Notes under the pieces: model-generated
Databases searched by the model: none
Seen by the model: the letters and a program-made list of their open reading frames with translations, nothing else
What the model was told of the DNA's origin: nothing
Position numbers and translations under genes: made by a program
Shown here: positions 9,428 to 22,140 of the stretch, piece after piece
Numbering within the stretch: the first letter of the stretch is position 1
Layout of the letters: every line of letters begins with the position of its first letter
Origin: Atopsyche davidsoni
Lineage: Eukaryota > Arthropoda > Insecta > Trichoptera > Hydrobiosidae
Direction of reading: 5' to 3'
Assembly (NCBI GenBank): GCA_022113835.1
Contig: JAILWY010000016.1
Location: 12,927,501 to 12,991,500 of the forward strand
DNA length: 64,000 nucleotides

Positions 9428-12400
9428 TTTAAAAAATACAACCAACAATTGGTTTTTTATAAAGTAGACTTGACGTATTCCTTTTTTTAGAGCTCTTAAT
9501 AGTTTAAACAAGACCGTGAAACTGAATATCACGCAAATTTTCATTGTCTTTTATAGCGGGAAAAAAATTAAGTATCGTAATAAATCTTTCACTTGGACAT
9601 TAACATTTGAAATGTATAAAAAAGACAATCTCAAATATTTTATAAATGTCGGAAACGCAAAATACTTATAGATTCACAATTTAACACATCAAACCGAGAT
9701 ATTTTAATTATTTGTAAGACATGTACTACAAAGTCAACATATTTCGAAGGCATCGATATCGACACCCCAAAAGAATCTTTTCATAAAAAATATATTAAAG
9801 GAGAAATAAATACTTAAGTGCGTTAAAATGATATCACCTCTATAAAAAAACGTCCTTTTTATGTCGCAGGCTCCATCTCCAATAAAACACATAAAATTGA
9901 ATGTAAAACCACCCTCAGGTCCGCCGGTCATATAATCTGTTTTGGGCTGTTACAACTTATCCTTTTTTGAATGACAAGAGAGATTGATCGCATTTCCTGT
10001 GTCACTCCCAACCCTTACAAAAACTACCCCAGTCCTACACACGTATTGAGTATTATTTTCAGTACATAGCAATATCTTTCAGTAATCATCTGTTTCAGTG
10101 AATTTTAAAATCAAATATAATTTTCAGGTAAGAATGATAAATAAATCTTCATTTTTATTAAGACCGAGAGTAAAAAAAGGCTTTCGCAGTAAGCAGTTTT
10201 CAAATATTCTTCGTAAAACATGATATGTGTGTTTCTGTATTTCTAAATATAAAAAAAGAAGATTTGTTAAAATGATGCATAACTTGCATTGATCTATTTA
10301 GTCAAAGTAAAAACTTCTCAACAGCATTTTAAAATATTTTCCTTCCCGAGACAGCTTACGAAAATCAAATTAAGTTAAACAAAAACAAGGACACCACCAC
10401 AAAGTTAGTTAAATATGCAACAGCAAAAATGCTTGCAAACTCTTCGAACACGAGAAGTTTCTGCAAGAGAGAGGACGGCGCGTGAAGGATGCTCGGTTAT
10501 TTTGTCTTCATTGTTTACTGACACTATTTACATGGACTGAATCCCTAAACAGCCTGCAGATCCAGTCCGAGGATTAATTAAGTAACAGGACTCCAATGTC
10601 GCGCCACTGCCACCATAAATATCCGCTTCCTCCTTTTCCTCGAGACACCGAGCCAGGGGCGGCGCGAGTGACTGTGGGTGCCAAAAAATTAAATAAATTG
10701 TTTGGTTGTTCCAAGCAACAAGCACGTTTTATTTCTTTGTGACATGCTGCGCACTTAATCATTTAAGAGTAAAATTACGTAAAATCACTTTAAGGTTTTT
10801 CACCCTAAGACATTAAATTTCTTTGAAAATCTCTAATGAAAAATATTCATTTCTATGTAAAAAATTAAGAATTTCAATGAAATAATTGTAATATTCATGC
10901 ATGGAATTTCATTTTAATATATTAAATAAAATACATGTGTGATTTTACCACTTGCTTAATTTTATTCGTGACTGGTTTTCTCAACCTTTCACGTAGGCAT
11001 TATCAAACTCGGTAATATTGATCTCAGATTAATACTTTATATGATTTATACTTCGAGAATAATCATTTGAAATATTGGTTAAATTATTACCAAAGATCAG
11101 CAAAGATTATTTCATCATTCAAATTATTTAAATTACACAATAAGGCTTACTTTTTTTGAACGTTTTTTCTCAGTGACAGCCCTGCCCGGTCGCTTTGTTC
11201 CTTCCTGAAAAAGCCACAGCGACTTTCATTGCGCGTCCTTTTTACGAGTAGTCACTCCCATAAACTTTTGTCCGTCCATCAAACTGGCGTATCTCTTATT
11301 CAGGCCTGTACGGAAATTCGCAGCTTTTCAGGACAACCCTCGCGAGCGGATGCACGGGAGGGCGGGGGTCGCTCCGGGGGCGCACACTCGAACATTTGTG
11401 ATGTATCATGGAAAAAATTTGTTTGAAAGCGACTTTACCATTGTCTAAGCTTTTTCACATGATTTATATGTAAAAAAAAAAAAAAAACACCTGTCTAAAC
11501 GAAAAAAAAAAACAGATTTTTATTAAAACCTAACTTTTTTCTTTGCTTATTAATTATAATTTTTGGTTTAAAATGTGATCAAATATTTATGGTATTTATG
11601 TTAAATTTTATACTTTTACTAGATGTATATAAACTCTATCTCTTCGTTTTATTATTGAAAATTCGTTGGCGTACAGCCAAGAATATCAGTCTCAGTCGGA
11701 AAATATGAGGTATCGTGATGTGATATGTCAATAAAAAGAGTAAAGTTAGTTACTTTCATCTTATTTGTGATAAGATTCAATTTACGTATTTATTTGGTGA
11801 CTTTGTTGTAAAGATAGCGATATTAGTTTGACTGGTGTTTACTAATATATATTTTTGTATTTATACATTATTTAGTATAGTGTATTAAGTAAAAACTTTC
11901 GGTGTAGAATGAAAAAAGTTTTTATTTTATAATAATTTCTTTTTTTTTGAATTTCCGCAATTGTTCTATTAGGTTATTTAGAATAAATATTTATTTGGAC
12001 ATAAGAAATAACTATATCCTCTATTGTTGTTAATGAATAGTATTCGAGATGATTGCTTTTATTATTGTAGTATTCATTATCGGAATTGTCTCTTATATAC
12101 ACTTATCTACAATAAAACATATAATTCAACTTTTTATGGTAAATATGATTATATTCATTTTGATAGGAATGTTTCATTTGATTTGAGAATTATATAAAAA
12201 AATAATATTACTAAGAAAATTATTGTGAAATTAAAATAAATATTCTTGACTTTATTGTAATCACTTAACTGAAATTCTATTTTTTACATATAATACAAAA
12301 ATATTTCAAATTTTCGTTTAAAACATCATAAGTCGTTTCAGATATATTAATATAAAAATTCCAATGTTATATTGTCACATAAATATTTTAATTTTGAATA

Positions 12401-13279
12401 TAAAAAGAAACCATGCAAAACATAACCAAAATTGAAAATGTTTAAGCGTTAAATTTTTTATGTTCTTAAAATATTTCCGAACACAAATGAATGTGAGTAC
12501 AAGTGAAAAATTTCAACGGAACATTATATTAGACATGATATCAAACTTAGTAAGGAACAGTGCGCTAGTTAATGTTATTATTAATCATCCCCAATGCAAA
12601 TACACCAGAACACAGGCGAAACAAGGACCTGCGGCTTCCCTCTGGAAGTCAGGTGCTCAGGGGTGCGGGGGTGTGTGGCACTGAAAACACCCCATCTTCA
12701 ACAGAGCAATCTAATTATCTCAAGGTTTAGTATACCTTTTACCCAAATTAAGCGATCTTTGTATTTTACATAAATATATAAAAATATTTTGATCGTATTA
12801 GAAATTAAGTAATGCTCATTAACAAATTTATCACCCGTCAATTTGAAATCAATGTGTGTCCATACAGTGTTTATGAAATCAATTCATACATATAACAAGA
12901 AAAATAATCACACTAAAAAAGTTGTTTGATGTTTTTTAGCAAAATATAGTGAGTTCATATTTATTTAATAGAAGCCTTCTTATAAAAAAAACTCACACAT
13001 ACAGGTTTATAATGTATATAGGTTTATTTGTGGAAATATTTTGCACTTATTGTCGTATTGCATAATAAACACACGTATCTTTTGTCTAAAAATTCAGAAT
13101 CAAATGTCTAAGATAGATGTAGATTGCTTACACAATTTAAAAATAATAAATAAGACCAATCCTGTTTTAAAAAACATTAAATCAAAAATTCACTGAAATT
13201 GGTTCGTTATTAGGAAATCTTACGTTTTAATAAAAAAAGGTGTGACATTTATAGTATTTTTTTTATCGATTTCCAATTT
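9428..13279. other. Non-coding AT-rich stretch with small GC islands
   Basis: No supported gene. GC-richer patches lie at about 10430-10740, 11170-11430 and 12580-12700; the last contains an octamer-like ATGCAAAT and a GGGGTGCGGGGGTGTG run. A dispersed repeat is at 10938-11026. Open frames here are short and lack recognisable domains. Confidence 0.5.
10938..11026 (+). repeat. Dispersed repeat, copy 1 (of 45683-45766)
   Basis: About 80 bp align with 45683-45766. Shared words are GTGATTTT, TTTTATTSGTGACYGGTTT, CAACCTTTCACGT and a TATCAA/TGTCAA block. This copy has lost the perfect outer stem kept in the second copy. Family unknown. Confidence 0.7.
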
Positions 13280-13960
13280 GTTCGCTCGGGGATTTTAAGT
13301 CCACGAAGGAAACTTCTGTTGTAAAAATGCAACATAGCGCTCAAGAACGCAATTTTTCACAGTTCTTGGATATTATACTGCATTGCGTTTTAAATCGTTC
13401 AGCGGACGATCAGCTCCCACCTCGAGTATAACCTCGAGGATTACCTCTTCAAAAAAAGACCAAAAGCCCGAAACCCCACCCCACGGTGATGCACGCCACC
13501 GAGCAAGTCTGAAGGCGTTAAAGGAGAACTACGATTAGACGATTTTTCAGAGGTTTCCCGAGGATGGGGTCAGCATTGAGACTGAAACGTCGGAGGCTCG
13601 ATACCGTAACGAGACACAATAACCAAAAGCGATAAGGTGAAAAGGTACCCGTTAGTTGCGACACCCCCGCAGGGCCGATGATCCGAGCCGGCCATCCCGC
13701 GTGACGTCACGTGTGACGTCACGGCCGAGGCCCGGAGTAAGTTTCCGATTTACATATAAATTGACAGCGCGTGCGGCGCGAGGGCGACTTCAAACGGCCC
13801 CCATCGGCCCTCAAGGACGCTGATTTATTTTCGATCTACTGCCGCCACACTTTCAAAGGACATTTCTGATGTCGGTACTGGCGGTTGTGTTACGTGTGAT
13901 AAATAAGGTATTTATTTGTGGCGCGTCCACCTCTAGTACGCTTGATTTCAAAAACTCACT
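13280..13960 (+). promoter_or_regulatory. CpG-rich island with CRE/E-box/CRE cluster and TATAAA: candidate promoter
   Basis: About 680 bp of clearly elevated GC and CpG in an AT-rich background. At 13702-13721 the sequence is TGACGTCACGTGTGACGTCA: two perfect CRE palindromes sharing a central CACGTG E-box. TATAAA follows at 13755-13760, so a plus-strand start near 13785 would be predicted. The first good ATG downstream (13869) opens a short frame that reaches an AAG|GTATTT donor-like site at about 13907. Whether a transcript starts here cannot be shown from sequence, and a minus-strand promoter is equally conceivable. Confidence 0.4.
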
Positions 13961-13989
13961 GATTGCCGAATATATCAAATAATTAGTAA

Positions 13990-14012
13990 AAAAATTATAT
14001 ATATATATATAC
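13990..14012. repeat. AT-rich microsatellite
   Basis: An (AT)n run at the left edge of the unidentified segment 14013-14338; a longer (AT)n run lies on its right edge at 14340-14369. Confidence 0.8.
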
Positions 14013-14336
14013 TTCCCCGCTCTCCACATTCTGTTGCTTGTGCATGGCTGCCATTCTGTACCCTGAGCGTTTGTAAAGGATCGGTAATGGAGTAGTGGAC
14101 TTGGAATGATTGTGTAGCTTGCTGCAGAAAGAGTGTCAAATCTAAACGCCAGAGCTTTGCAAGGAAATGATAATATATGCTATTGGGCAGCAGCAATATG
14201 CAGACTTTTCCTTTTAATATAATACTGACCCACAACTCTATTTTCCCCTTAGAAAACCATGAACAATGGTTCAGCATTAGTATATGCTCAGCGAAATGGT
14301 CGCCAACCTCCTCTGAGGAGAGACACTTGAAGTAGA

Positions 14337-14338
<2 letters not shown>
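14013..14338 (-). other. Unidentified ordinary-composition segment between two (AT)n runs
   Basis: About 326 bp of balanced base composition are bounded on both sides by (AT)n. The minus strand is open across the whole segment (over 100 codons, e.g. CLSSEEVGDHFAEHILMLNH, then ...LWRLDLTLFLQQATQSFQVH). There are no obvious terminal inverted repeats. I do not recognise the peptide. It may be an insertion into a microsatellite, as with the hAT element at 54873, or a fragment of a repeat or processed sequence. Confidence 0.35.

Positions 14339-14339
<1 letters not shown>

Positions 14340-14369
<30 letters not shown>
14340..14369. repeat. (AT)n microsatellite
   Basis: About 15 AT units, right edge of the unidentified segment. 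Confidence 0.9.
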
Positions 14370-14370
<1 letters not shown>

Positions 14371-14399
14371 CAAAGTAGATACCACCTTTTATTGGTTTA

Positions 14400-17300
14400 C
14401 TTAATCTATGTAGGGATTCAGTCCTGGAATTTGTATTAACCCTTTTCTTGGCATTCAGAGGATTTCAGAACTTTGCTGGGAGCGAGTCGCGTAACCAGTT
14501 AGTCAGTATGAAGAAGGAAGACTCACCGAAGATTTATTCCTCATAGATTTGAATCTTTGGCAATTATAGATAAATCTTTCAGACATTGATATTCGTGCCG
14601 AGAGAGTTTAGCCTAAATGTAAGAATTAAATTCTATTATTAGATTTTAACAATTAGAAATATATTGGTATTTTTAAGATTATGAATTTTAGCCTTCCACG
14701 ACTGACTGTTTAAATGTGTAGTATTCCACATCGAAACAAAAAAAATACTGCTTTATGTCTAGAAAATGTTTGCTTATGAGAGATTTTTTTAATTCCGGTT
14801 TGAAGAAGTCATTGAATGTTGATAATTCGCACAAAAAATAAATAGTTGTTCTCTCTTTTCTATTTGGCTATTCATGCTGTTGTATCATAGTAAAAATAAA
14901 AATAACTCTATTGTTACTGTTTTAAATAAATTAGTTTTAGTGAAAAACAGAATAATTTATAATGAAACATTTAAAAAAATATAATAAACAATTTAAAACG
15001 ATTCGTGAAAAATTATCATATTCTATACAATCTTAATATAGCTTTTAATATGGATTTGCAACATAAAAAGTAATATGTTCGTTTTTTTTATTCACAGTGC
15101 TTCATAAATAAAAGAGGTCTAAAATTTAAGACATTATTTCATATATGACATTTAATTTTACGCATGAATATGTTTACTATAATAGTGTTTATATTTATAT
15201 GTAAATAGGCTTATGTAAAACGTGGTTCTGTGGTCAATACGTAAAGCCGTAAAAAAATTCATGTCTCGCGAGTCTCTCGGTCGTGTGAAAAACAAGCCAT
15301 AAACCGAAGTTTAGTCTGCCAGAACACTTGCTAACAGGGGGTGTGTTGACCCTTGCATGTATTTTTAAACAGGGCGCATGTGCCGGGAGGTTTATGGTGG
15401 TTGAAGGAGGAGAACAGCCTTATCGCCGGACTTTGCGACTCGTTCATGGGCAGTAAAGGAAGGTAATAACTTCTTCAGCTACGCAGGCCATCCACGCTTG
15501 GTGTGAGTGATTAGTGGCGAGAACGAAAATCTGGGTATTACTTGTTGTTGGTTTTGAAAAAAGTGTCTCTGTGTGATGATCATAATTTTTCATGCGTTAT
15601 GACCATTAATTTTTTAGAGAATTAACGGATTGATAGAAATTATGAATCTGGTAGCCTTTGTAAATATTTATATGAAACAATAAAGTGATCGATTCTAGAT
15701 TCTAGTCCAATTCACAGCCCTCGCATGTTACGGATAGGAGCTGTAATTTTTTCGACTGCTGTGGTTCTGTTGTCACTGGCCGGTGATTGTTTATTGAAGG
15801 TAAATTAGAAATATTAACAATAGTTTTAATAGCATGTTTGTATGGCCGGAACCAAAGAGCTTGAAAATCTTAATCCAAAATCAAAAACAACATATTTTAA
15901 GCTTAATATTGATTGCAGATATAATTTCATAGAAAAATGCTGTTCACTTTTATAATTTAAAATTAAATAAAAAATCGTATCATGTATTGGATTTTTATTG
16001 TTTGTTAGTATAAAAAATCATTTGGTACAGTTAAATCATTAAAAATATGCAAAATTTAAATAATTATTTTGTTTAAATGTTTAAAAATAGGCAATGAAAT
16101 ATATAAATTAATTTCAGTTATGTTTTTTTATTAAATATAAAATGGTTAAAATGTAGAAGCATCGTTTTCTAAGTTCATATTTAAAATATGTCCAGTCAAC
16201 ACATCTTTACAATTTACGTAAAGTTATTGAATTTAAAGTATACATAAAAAGCAATATAAACTATTGTTACTGGCTAATAAATAAGGTTTTATGACTTAGT
16301 AATGACTCTTATCTACAGTTAATAGTTGTTCAATATTAATGATGTGATAAAAGGAGAGTTATTTCAAATATTACACATGGATCCATTTATATCTAAATAT
16401 AAATTAATAAATAAATGATGAAATGATTTCAATTATCTTTGTTTCATAACTGAAATATTTGGAAAATATCTGATAGGTTGTTTAAAATATGAAGTTGCCT
16501 AATTTTTTCAAAAATATTATTTTTAAATGATGTATGGTATGAGCTTAATTTTAAAGTTTTTTTTATTGATTTTAAATTGCACTGGATTGATTAGTCTTTA
16601 AAGAAGAATCCAATAGCATTCACAAATAAAATAAAAAAAATATTGAATATATTATATTTCATACTAATATTATTCTTATGACATTGGTTCGATCAAAAAA
16701 TAAACGTCAAATATCACCTAATGTAAGCTAAATGTTTCGGTAGTTAAACTTTCAACTCTCAATTGAAAAATCCTTGGCTTGATCCTCATCTTTTCAGCAT
16801 CAAAGCAAAAAGCTAATAATAAAATATGCAATCAACAAATTTATAAGATTTTAAACCTCTCCCACCGCTCTCTACAACCCAGGGTGGTGCAGGGGGGCGG
16901 AAAAGAAGACGGTGTATTTTAGCGTCTCCACGAAGAAAGTTTACTCCATAACCACAAAAATCTGTCGTAAAGCGAATATGATATGAGTGAGGGTAAGTGA
17001 GGGTCAAACAGATGCAAGTTTAGTGTCTTCAGATGAAATTTACAGGGGCGGGTTCCGGGCTTTACTGGCCAATAAACCCTCCGTGGAAGTAATGTCCTTT
17101 TCATGGATTTCGTGAAACTGAACTCGCGTATTTTTTTAAATAATAAATACAGTCTTGTGTGAGTAAGTGACTTATAGAATACTGTACCCACAACATTATT
17201 TTCAAAGATATTTAAATATATCCAACAATTTAAAGAAAATACTCATTATTACGGAAGCGTAAATAATTCTTTCGGTTTTGTAAGCCAGAGTATGATGCTG

Positions 17301-19972
17301 TCATTTATTAACAAAAGAAAATAAATCTGACCTAGTAATTCATTTTTGAAGTATTACATTTAAAAAGAATATGGTTAAATTATAAATATAAGTACACATC
17401 ATTTTGACTTGTTTTAAAAACTGTGTTGTGCTTATTATCAATAATTTTAAAAGGTTTCGAAATTATTTGCAAAGGAACTCTTGATTTCTTTTATTTTGTT
17501 CTCTTCAAGCTCACTGGAACCCATCACAGTTCAACTTAAAAAAGTCAATAAATTATTAAAAGAAGCTTTGTTTTTATGGGCATATTTGTAGCGATAAATA
17601 TTATGAAGATGTGATCAATTACACACACAGTAAAAAAAAAAACCAAGAGACCATTTGGCTTTGTGTTATCGCCTACATTGAAACTATTTTAGACTTAACT
17701 GTTTGTACAGCTTCACAAATCAAATTAACTCGTGTAAAATCCCACACTAAAATATTCTTACTACTAATAGAGGTCTCGCACAGGTAATCGTTCTTGATTC
17801 AATAATTTACTTAGAGCAACCACTCGTAACTACACTTCAGGGTCGGTTTACTTTACTCGAGGTGTTCGCAAATGTCAGTGTGCCGCCGCTCCACTATAGA
17901 ATTAGGCCAACCATCGTTATAAACAAACCTCACCTATTTTCCCAAGGGTCCCCCCTATGAATACAACCAATATCTATAAATTCCCTTAACTGATGCTTCC
18001 AGCCCACTTTATGCTATCGGCCTATCTGCAATCACGCCCGATATTTCCATAGAGGAATCGATAAAAACTATAAATTAACTATGTTTAGGAGATCTAGCTT
18101 AACTGTACGAAAGCCCTTCCTTTTATTGGCACTGCGAAGGGTAAGAACAAATTGGAAATTGTAAAAATGGAGATGCAGGGATGAGATGCAATTTAAAATA
18201 ATATTTTTATTGTCAAATCAATTTTGTTAAAATTTTAGTCAAATATTTTTTATGGTGTATCAAAAAACTTAAAATTTATATGAAAAATCAGTAAAATGTT
18301 ATTGTATTACAATATTAACAAAATTTAATTTTAATTTCAATTATGTAAGACAAACTAATTTAATGTATATTTCTTCATATTTAAACAACGAAGGTAAAGA
18401 AACAAATAGCTTTAAAATTATAATTCATTTTTGCTAACGTAAGCCGTCACAAACACAAATGATCTAAGTCTATACGCCATTTCATTTTTTTAAATTTTTG
18501 TTAGTATTAAATAAAAATATATTTACAAGTAATTATGAATCTTTTCTTTATTAAAATAAAAGCTTGAAAACATATTTGAGATTCTGCGTTGGATATTTAT
18601 TTTAACTCAAAAATTATGTAACCATATTAACCGATATCAAGTTAAGGCTCGCTTTTGCTCTAGGAGTATAATGGAAGAACTGGGGTCGTTTACTGCAGAT
18701 CCATCATGCAGGTCTGAAGGTTCAGCAAGAAGTCCATCTGCAGCGATAGGGGATGATGCATCGCCAGTTTCCTGGCGTCGTTTTGCAATACCTGTGATGA
18801 ATGAAGTATTAAGATCAGAATTTATCTTTAACTATGTAATTTATTCAGATTTGTTACTTTTCAACTTTTCTATTCGAAAACTTAAAGTTGGAAATTTGTC
18901 ATTGTCAGTAGAAGTTCTGTTCTTAACTCTTAACTTCTTTGTCATATAACAATTTATTATTTTAAGTTAATTCACATTTATTTTACTCATATTTTATAAC
19001 GTATATATTGAATCTATCTTTTTGAATGCTGTAAATTAAATATTATGTTTTAATATCGAAAGATATTATTTGAAAATAGTTTCTACCAAGATTTGCAAAC
19101 ATCTTTCCTTAAAAAAATAAAATTGTATTTTTGGTTAAGAAAACAATATCTTATTCTATTATGTTTTAATTTGGTTATTTTAGGTTGTACCTATAGTCTT
19201 GCACTAACATACAATGAGTCGAATTCTCGCATGAATTCATCGGTACTATAGTGGGATTGGCAAAATGCCTTAATTGCCATGGATGCTTGGTTTCAAATCT
19301 TACCAGCCACATAATATTTATGAAAATATTTTTCTTGTCGTTTCATGAATGAATCGATTATTTAATCGACGTATGCTTATTCAAAGTCTATTGAACTTAA
19401 CCTAAATATAAACCAATTTTTTTTATCTAGAAATATTAAATAAATAAATCCTAAAACAAATTAAAAAATCACCATAATTGTTGTTGATCCCAGTATAAAG
19501 TGCAAAACACTTTTGAACATATTTAAGTATTAACACAGAAAGTATCACTTATAAGCAATAGCATTTTTTGCTCGAGACATAATTCCCAGTGAGTTCACTA
19601 TTATTTTTGAAAATACCAAGTATTTATTAACGAAAGAAGTAAAAAAACGATTTCATATATTCCAAGCAGGAGCTTGCGATTTCGTAAGCAAAATACAATA
19701 AAGACCCGTTCCAGCATCCCCTTGGTAAGCCCAGCTGGATGGATATGACACGGGGTGTACTTTACCTGGGAGGTAGGTATGGAAACATGACGAGAATACA
19801 ACCTTCGCGAAAGAAAAGAAATGCAAATTTGTGCAGGAGGGAGTGCAAGAGAGATTTTTCATGGGGATGTATTGTTTTGGGAAAGGCGCGCTAAGAATTT
19901 TGATATTCCGTTTTTTTTATCTGTGGATATGATATAATTGTAACTCATTGAAAATCATATTTTAAATATAAT
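14400..19972. other. Non-coding stretch with scattered GC islands
   Basis: Apart from the weak exon at 15725, nothing is supported. GC-richer patches lie at about 15240-15540, 16850-17180 and 17830-18180. At 18663 a polypyrimidine tract plus CTAG acceptor-like site is followed by an open frame (MEELGSFTADPSCRSEGSAR...) with no convincing donor. A degenerate tRNA-like B box (GGTTTCAAATC) near 19288 may be an old SINE. Confidence 0.45.
15725..15799 (+). CDS. Candidate first coding exon (signal-peptide-like), weak
   Basis: ATG opens 25 codons (MLRIGAVIFSTAVVLLSLAG, then DCLLK) with the charge, hydrophobic core and small-residue pattern of a signal peptide. It ends at AAG|GTAAAT, a usable donor. 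Acceptor-like TTCTAG and TTCACAG lie just upstream at about 15705 and 15717. It sits about 2 kb downstream of the candidate promoter at 13.7 kb. No downstream exon could be assigned, and a hydrophobic frame of this length can occur by chance in T-rich DNA. Confidence 0.22.
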
Positions 19973-20023
19973 GTCCTAATTTATATTTTGTATATACTTT
20001 ATATACAAAATATAAATTAGGAC
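19973..20023. repeat. Perfect 24-bp hairpin, 3-base loop
   Basis: Left arm 19973-19996 and right arm 20000-20023 are exact reverse complements (GTCCTAATTTATATTTTG...) separated by CTT. The loop is too tight for a normal microRNA precursor. A foldback insertion, replication-template switch or assembly artefact are the alternatives. Confidence 0.9.
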
Positions 20024-21580
20024 TTATTAATTAGAAATATATGGTATTTTTCACTCGATTAACAATCAGTTCCTTTTCTGAACAAAAATTTCTCTCAAAA
20101 TAAAATTATTTTTCAATATAATACTGGCGCATATATTCAACTGCACCGTCTATTTAAAGCGATTTTTTTTTTATTAAAATTTTGCACAATTATAAACAAA
20201 CAATGTTATCGTTAGTAATTTTATATAAATAAAAAAATACTGAATAATTAATAAAACACTTAATTTTCTGTCATAACGTTCGAGTGGAAGTCTAACAGTT
20301 ACCATCGGATTTTACAATGGTGCTAGAACAAAGTTTTATGTTTGCATAAAAGCCTTTCATTAATTATTAGACAACTACATAGTAAATAAGGGATGCCAAA
20401 CTTACCCACCTTTATTTTCACGAAAAACGAAGCTGTTTGGCAATGAATTTCTTTTATGCTCATGAAATTTATTATTCCTAAAATTACTTTTCTCAGCTTT
20501 TTAACTATAAATAAGACAGAGGCCATATTCTGTGGTCATTTTTTCTAATATATACATATATTACGAGGGACCTTCTTGACATTTATCATACGCCATACCA
20601 CCCACTGTAAACCAAATATCAGTAAATTACAAAGATCTGATTAGTTTTCTTTATAAAAATCGAGGTTCAATAGCAAAATATATATTTTCTGATAAAGTTT
20701 TTTAAATTTAGATATTTGCAGATGCCAGCTATTTTATGAATTCAAAGAATCCCTTACATGACCTCACACCCAACTATAGCTTGATTTATTGTGTAGTGTA
20801 ATTGAACGAGAAATGGTTACTTCTAGTAAGAATAGATCTAGTGAAGGTTTGTTAGAATTGCGGTAGACTGCACTGAATTTTTTTACTTTGGAGGAGTTCA
20901 GCTGGTTAGAAGTTGTCTACATCACGTGTAAAATTGTCTAGAAAACATCTGTCTTAGCTGGATTTTCCTAAAACAGGTGTTATGGCTCTCTTGAGGGTGC
21001 TGGAGTGTTCCACAGGGATTGTGGTTGTCTCGGGGGTAGTAAACTAGTGGTGAGGGAAATCTTCAAATTGGCCGAATGATGAGTAAGATTTTTCCAAATT
21101 AAAAGCAACAAAACATTTCTAGATAATCCAAACCATAGTAAAAATAATTGAATTGCTATAGATTTTTGATTATAATTGTAATTCGAAATGGCCATATAAT
21201 GAAAAGTGATAATTATAAAAATATTACCAAAATAACTAAAAACTCAAAAATAGGTAGATATTAAAATAATGATGATTCAAAACATGATTTTTTTTTCTTG
21301 TGTTAAGCCAATTTGATATTATTTCTCTAACGTTCGATTTCAGTTTCCGTTTTAAAGAATTTTTTTTTTCTAGAAATTGATTAAAAAAAACAATTCTGTT
21401 TTTAATAACAATTAGGACTTTGTGTGTTTACAACCTTCGAAAAAGCCTACGAAAGCATACAATAGTTTTACTTTACGATCAAATTTCTAAATTATATTAT
21501 ATTGCATATTTACGTTTATAAACTACAGGGATAATCGAAAAGGAGTATCTGATATTACATAATATGCTTAGAAGCTACAG
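20024..21580. other. Non-coding stretch
   Basis: AT-rich sequence in which I see no supported gene, element ends or RNA gene. Confidence 0.5.
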
Positions 21581-21699
21581 GAACAAAGAAGATATTCCTC
21601 GCTCTTCTGGATAGAGATCCCTGGAGAAATGATAACACAGTGTCAGGTCTCTTCCGCGCGGGGCTCCCAGCAGCAAAGCCCAGCTATTTACCTGACAAG
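21581..21699 (+). CDS. Candidate internal exon, weak
   Basis: 119 bp bounded by CTACAG and a perfect GACAAG|GTAAGT donor, clearly GC-richer than its flanks. Two frames are open; the more protein-like reads TKKIFLALLDRDPWRNDNTV and ends ...SYLPDK at the donor. I do not recognise it. The upstream polypyrimidine tract is poor, and open frames of this size arise by chance in GC-rich DNA. Confidence 0.22.
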
Positions 21700-21925
21700 G
21701 TAAGTCCACTGAGGAGTAGAAATTTCGAACTTTTATATTTTTATTAATGTACCAATGTAAATATAATAAATTTAAATAATATATGAATTTGTAAAATGCG
21801 TTTTAGTACCTAAAAAAAAGTGATATAGAATATTTTGATGTATACAAAATATCTTACATTACTCTCGGATATTTGTTTTACACAGATTTAATCAACGTGA
21901 AATTTAAATTGATTGATAATGATGA

Positions 21926-21990
21926 GGGATTTGTACCCACATCCCCAAGCTTACATGGCCGGTGCATTACCAATTATACTAACGAATCAC
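21926..21990 (-). mobile_element. tRNA-derived SINE head
   Basis: On the minus strand a tRNA-like region has an A-box-like GTTAGTATAATTGG, then ATGCACCGGCCATGTAAGC and a B-box-like GGGTACAAATCCC (rc of 21926-21938). The same order recurs on the plus strand at 52740-52790. A short downstream tail shares ATCATTATCAATCAAT with the second copy. Confidence 0.6.
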
Positions 21991-22030
21991 TGGTACTTAG
22001 CGAGAATTTTTAGCAATCATATCCTATAAG

Positions 22031-22140
22031 TGAAACAACGTACTTATTATGCCAATTAAATATAGGCAAACCTGACCTGAAATACCTGTATAGGCTAAAT
22101 CGTACTTACTGTGAGACGGTCTTCACAAAAATCAATAATA
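22031..22140 (+). repeat. Dispersed repeat, copy 1 (uninterrupted)
   Basis: The blocks TGAAACAACGTACTTATTAT (22031 on) and CCTGTATAGGCTAAATCGTA (22085-22140) recur nearly unchanged at 52596-52628 and 52877-52931. There they are separated by about 250 bp containing a SINE head. Family unknown. Confidence 0.75.

Noticed and set aside
14013..14338. Helitron
   Set aside because: No TC start, CTRR end or 3' hairpin found at the segment borders.
19973..20023. microRNA precursor
   Set aside because: Three-base loop and perfect 24-bp arms are unlike insect pre-miRNAs.
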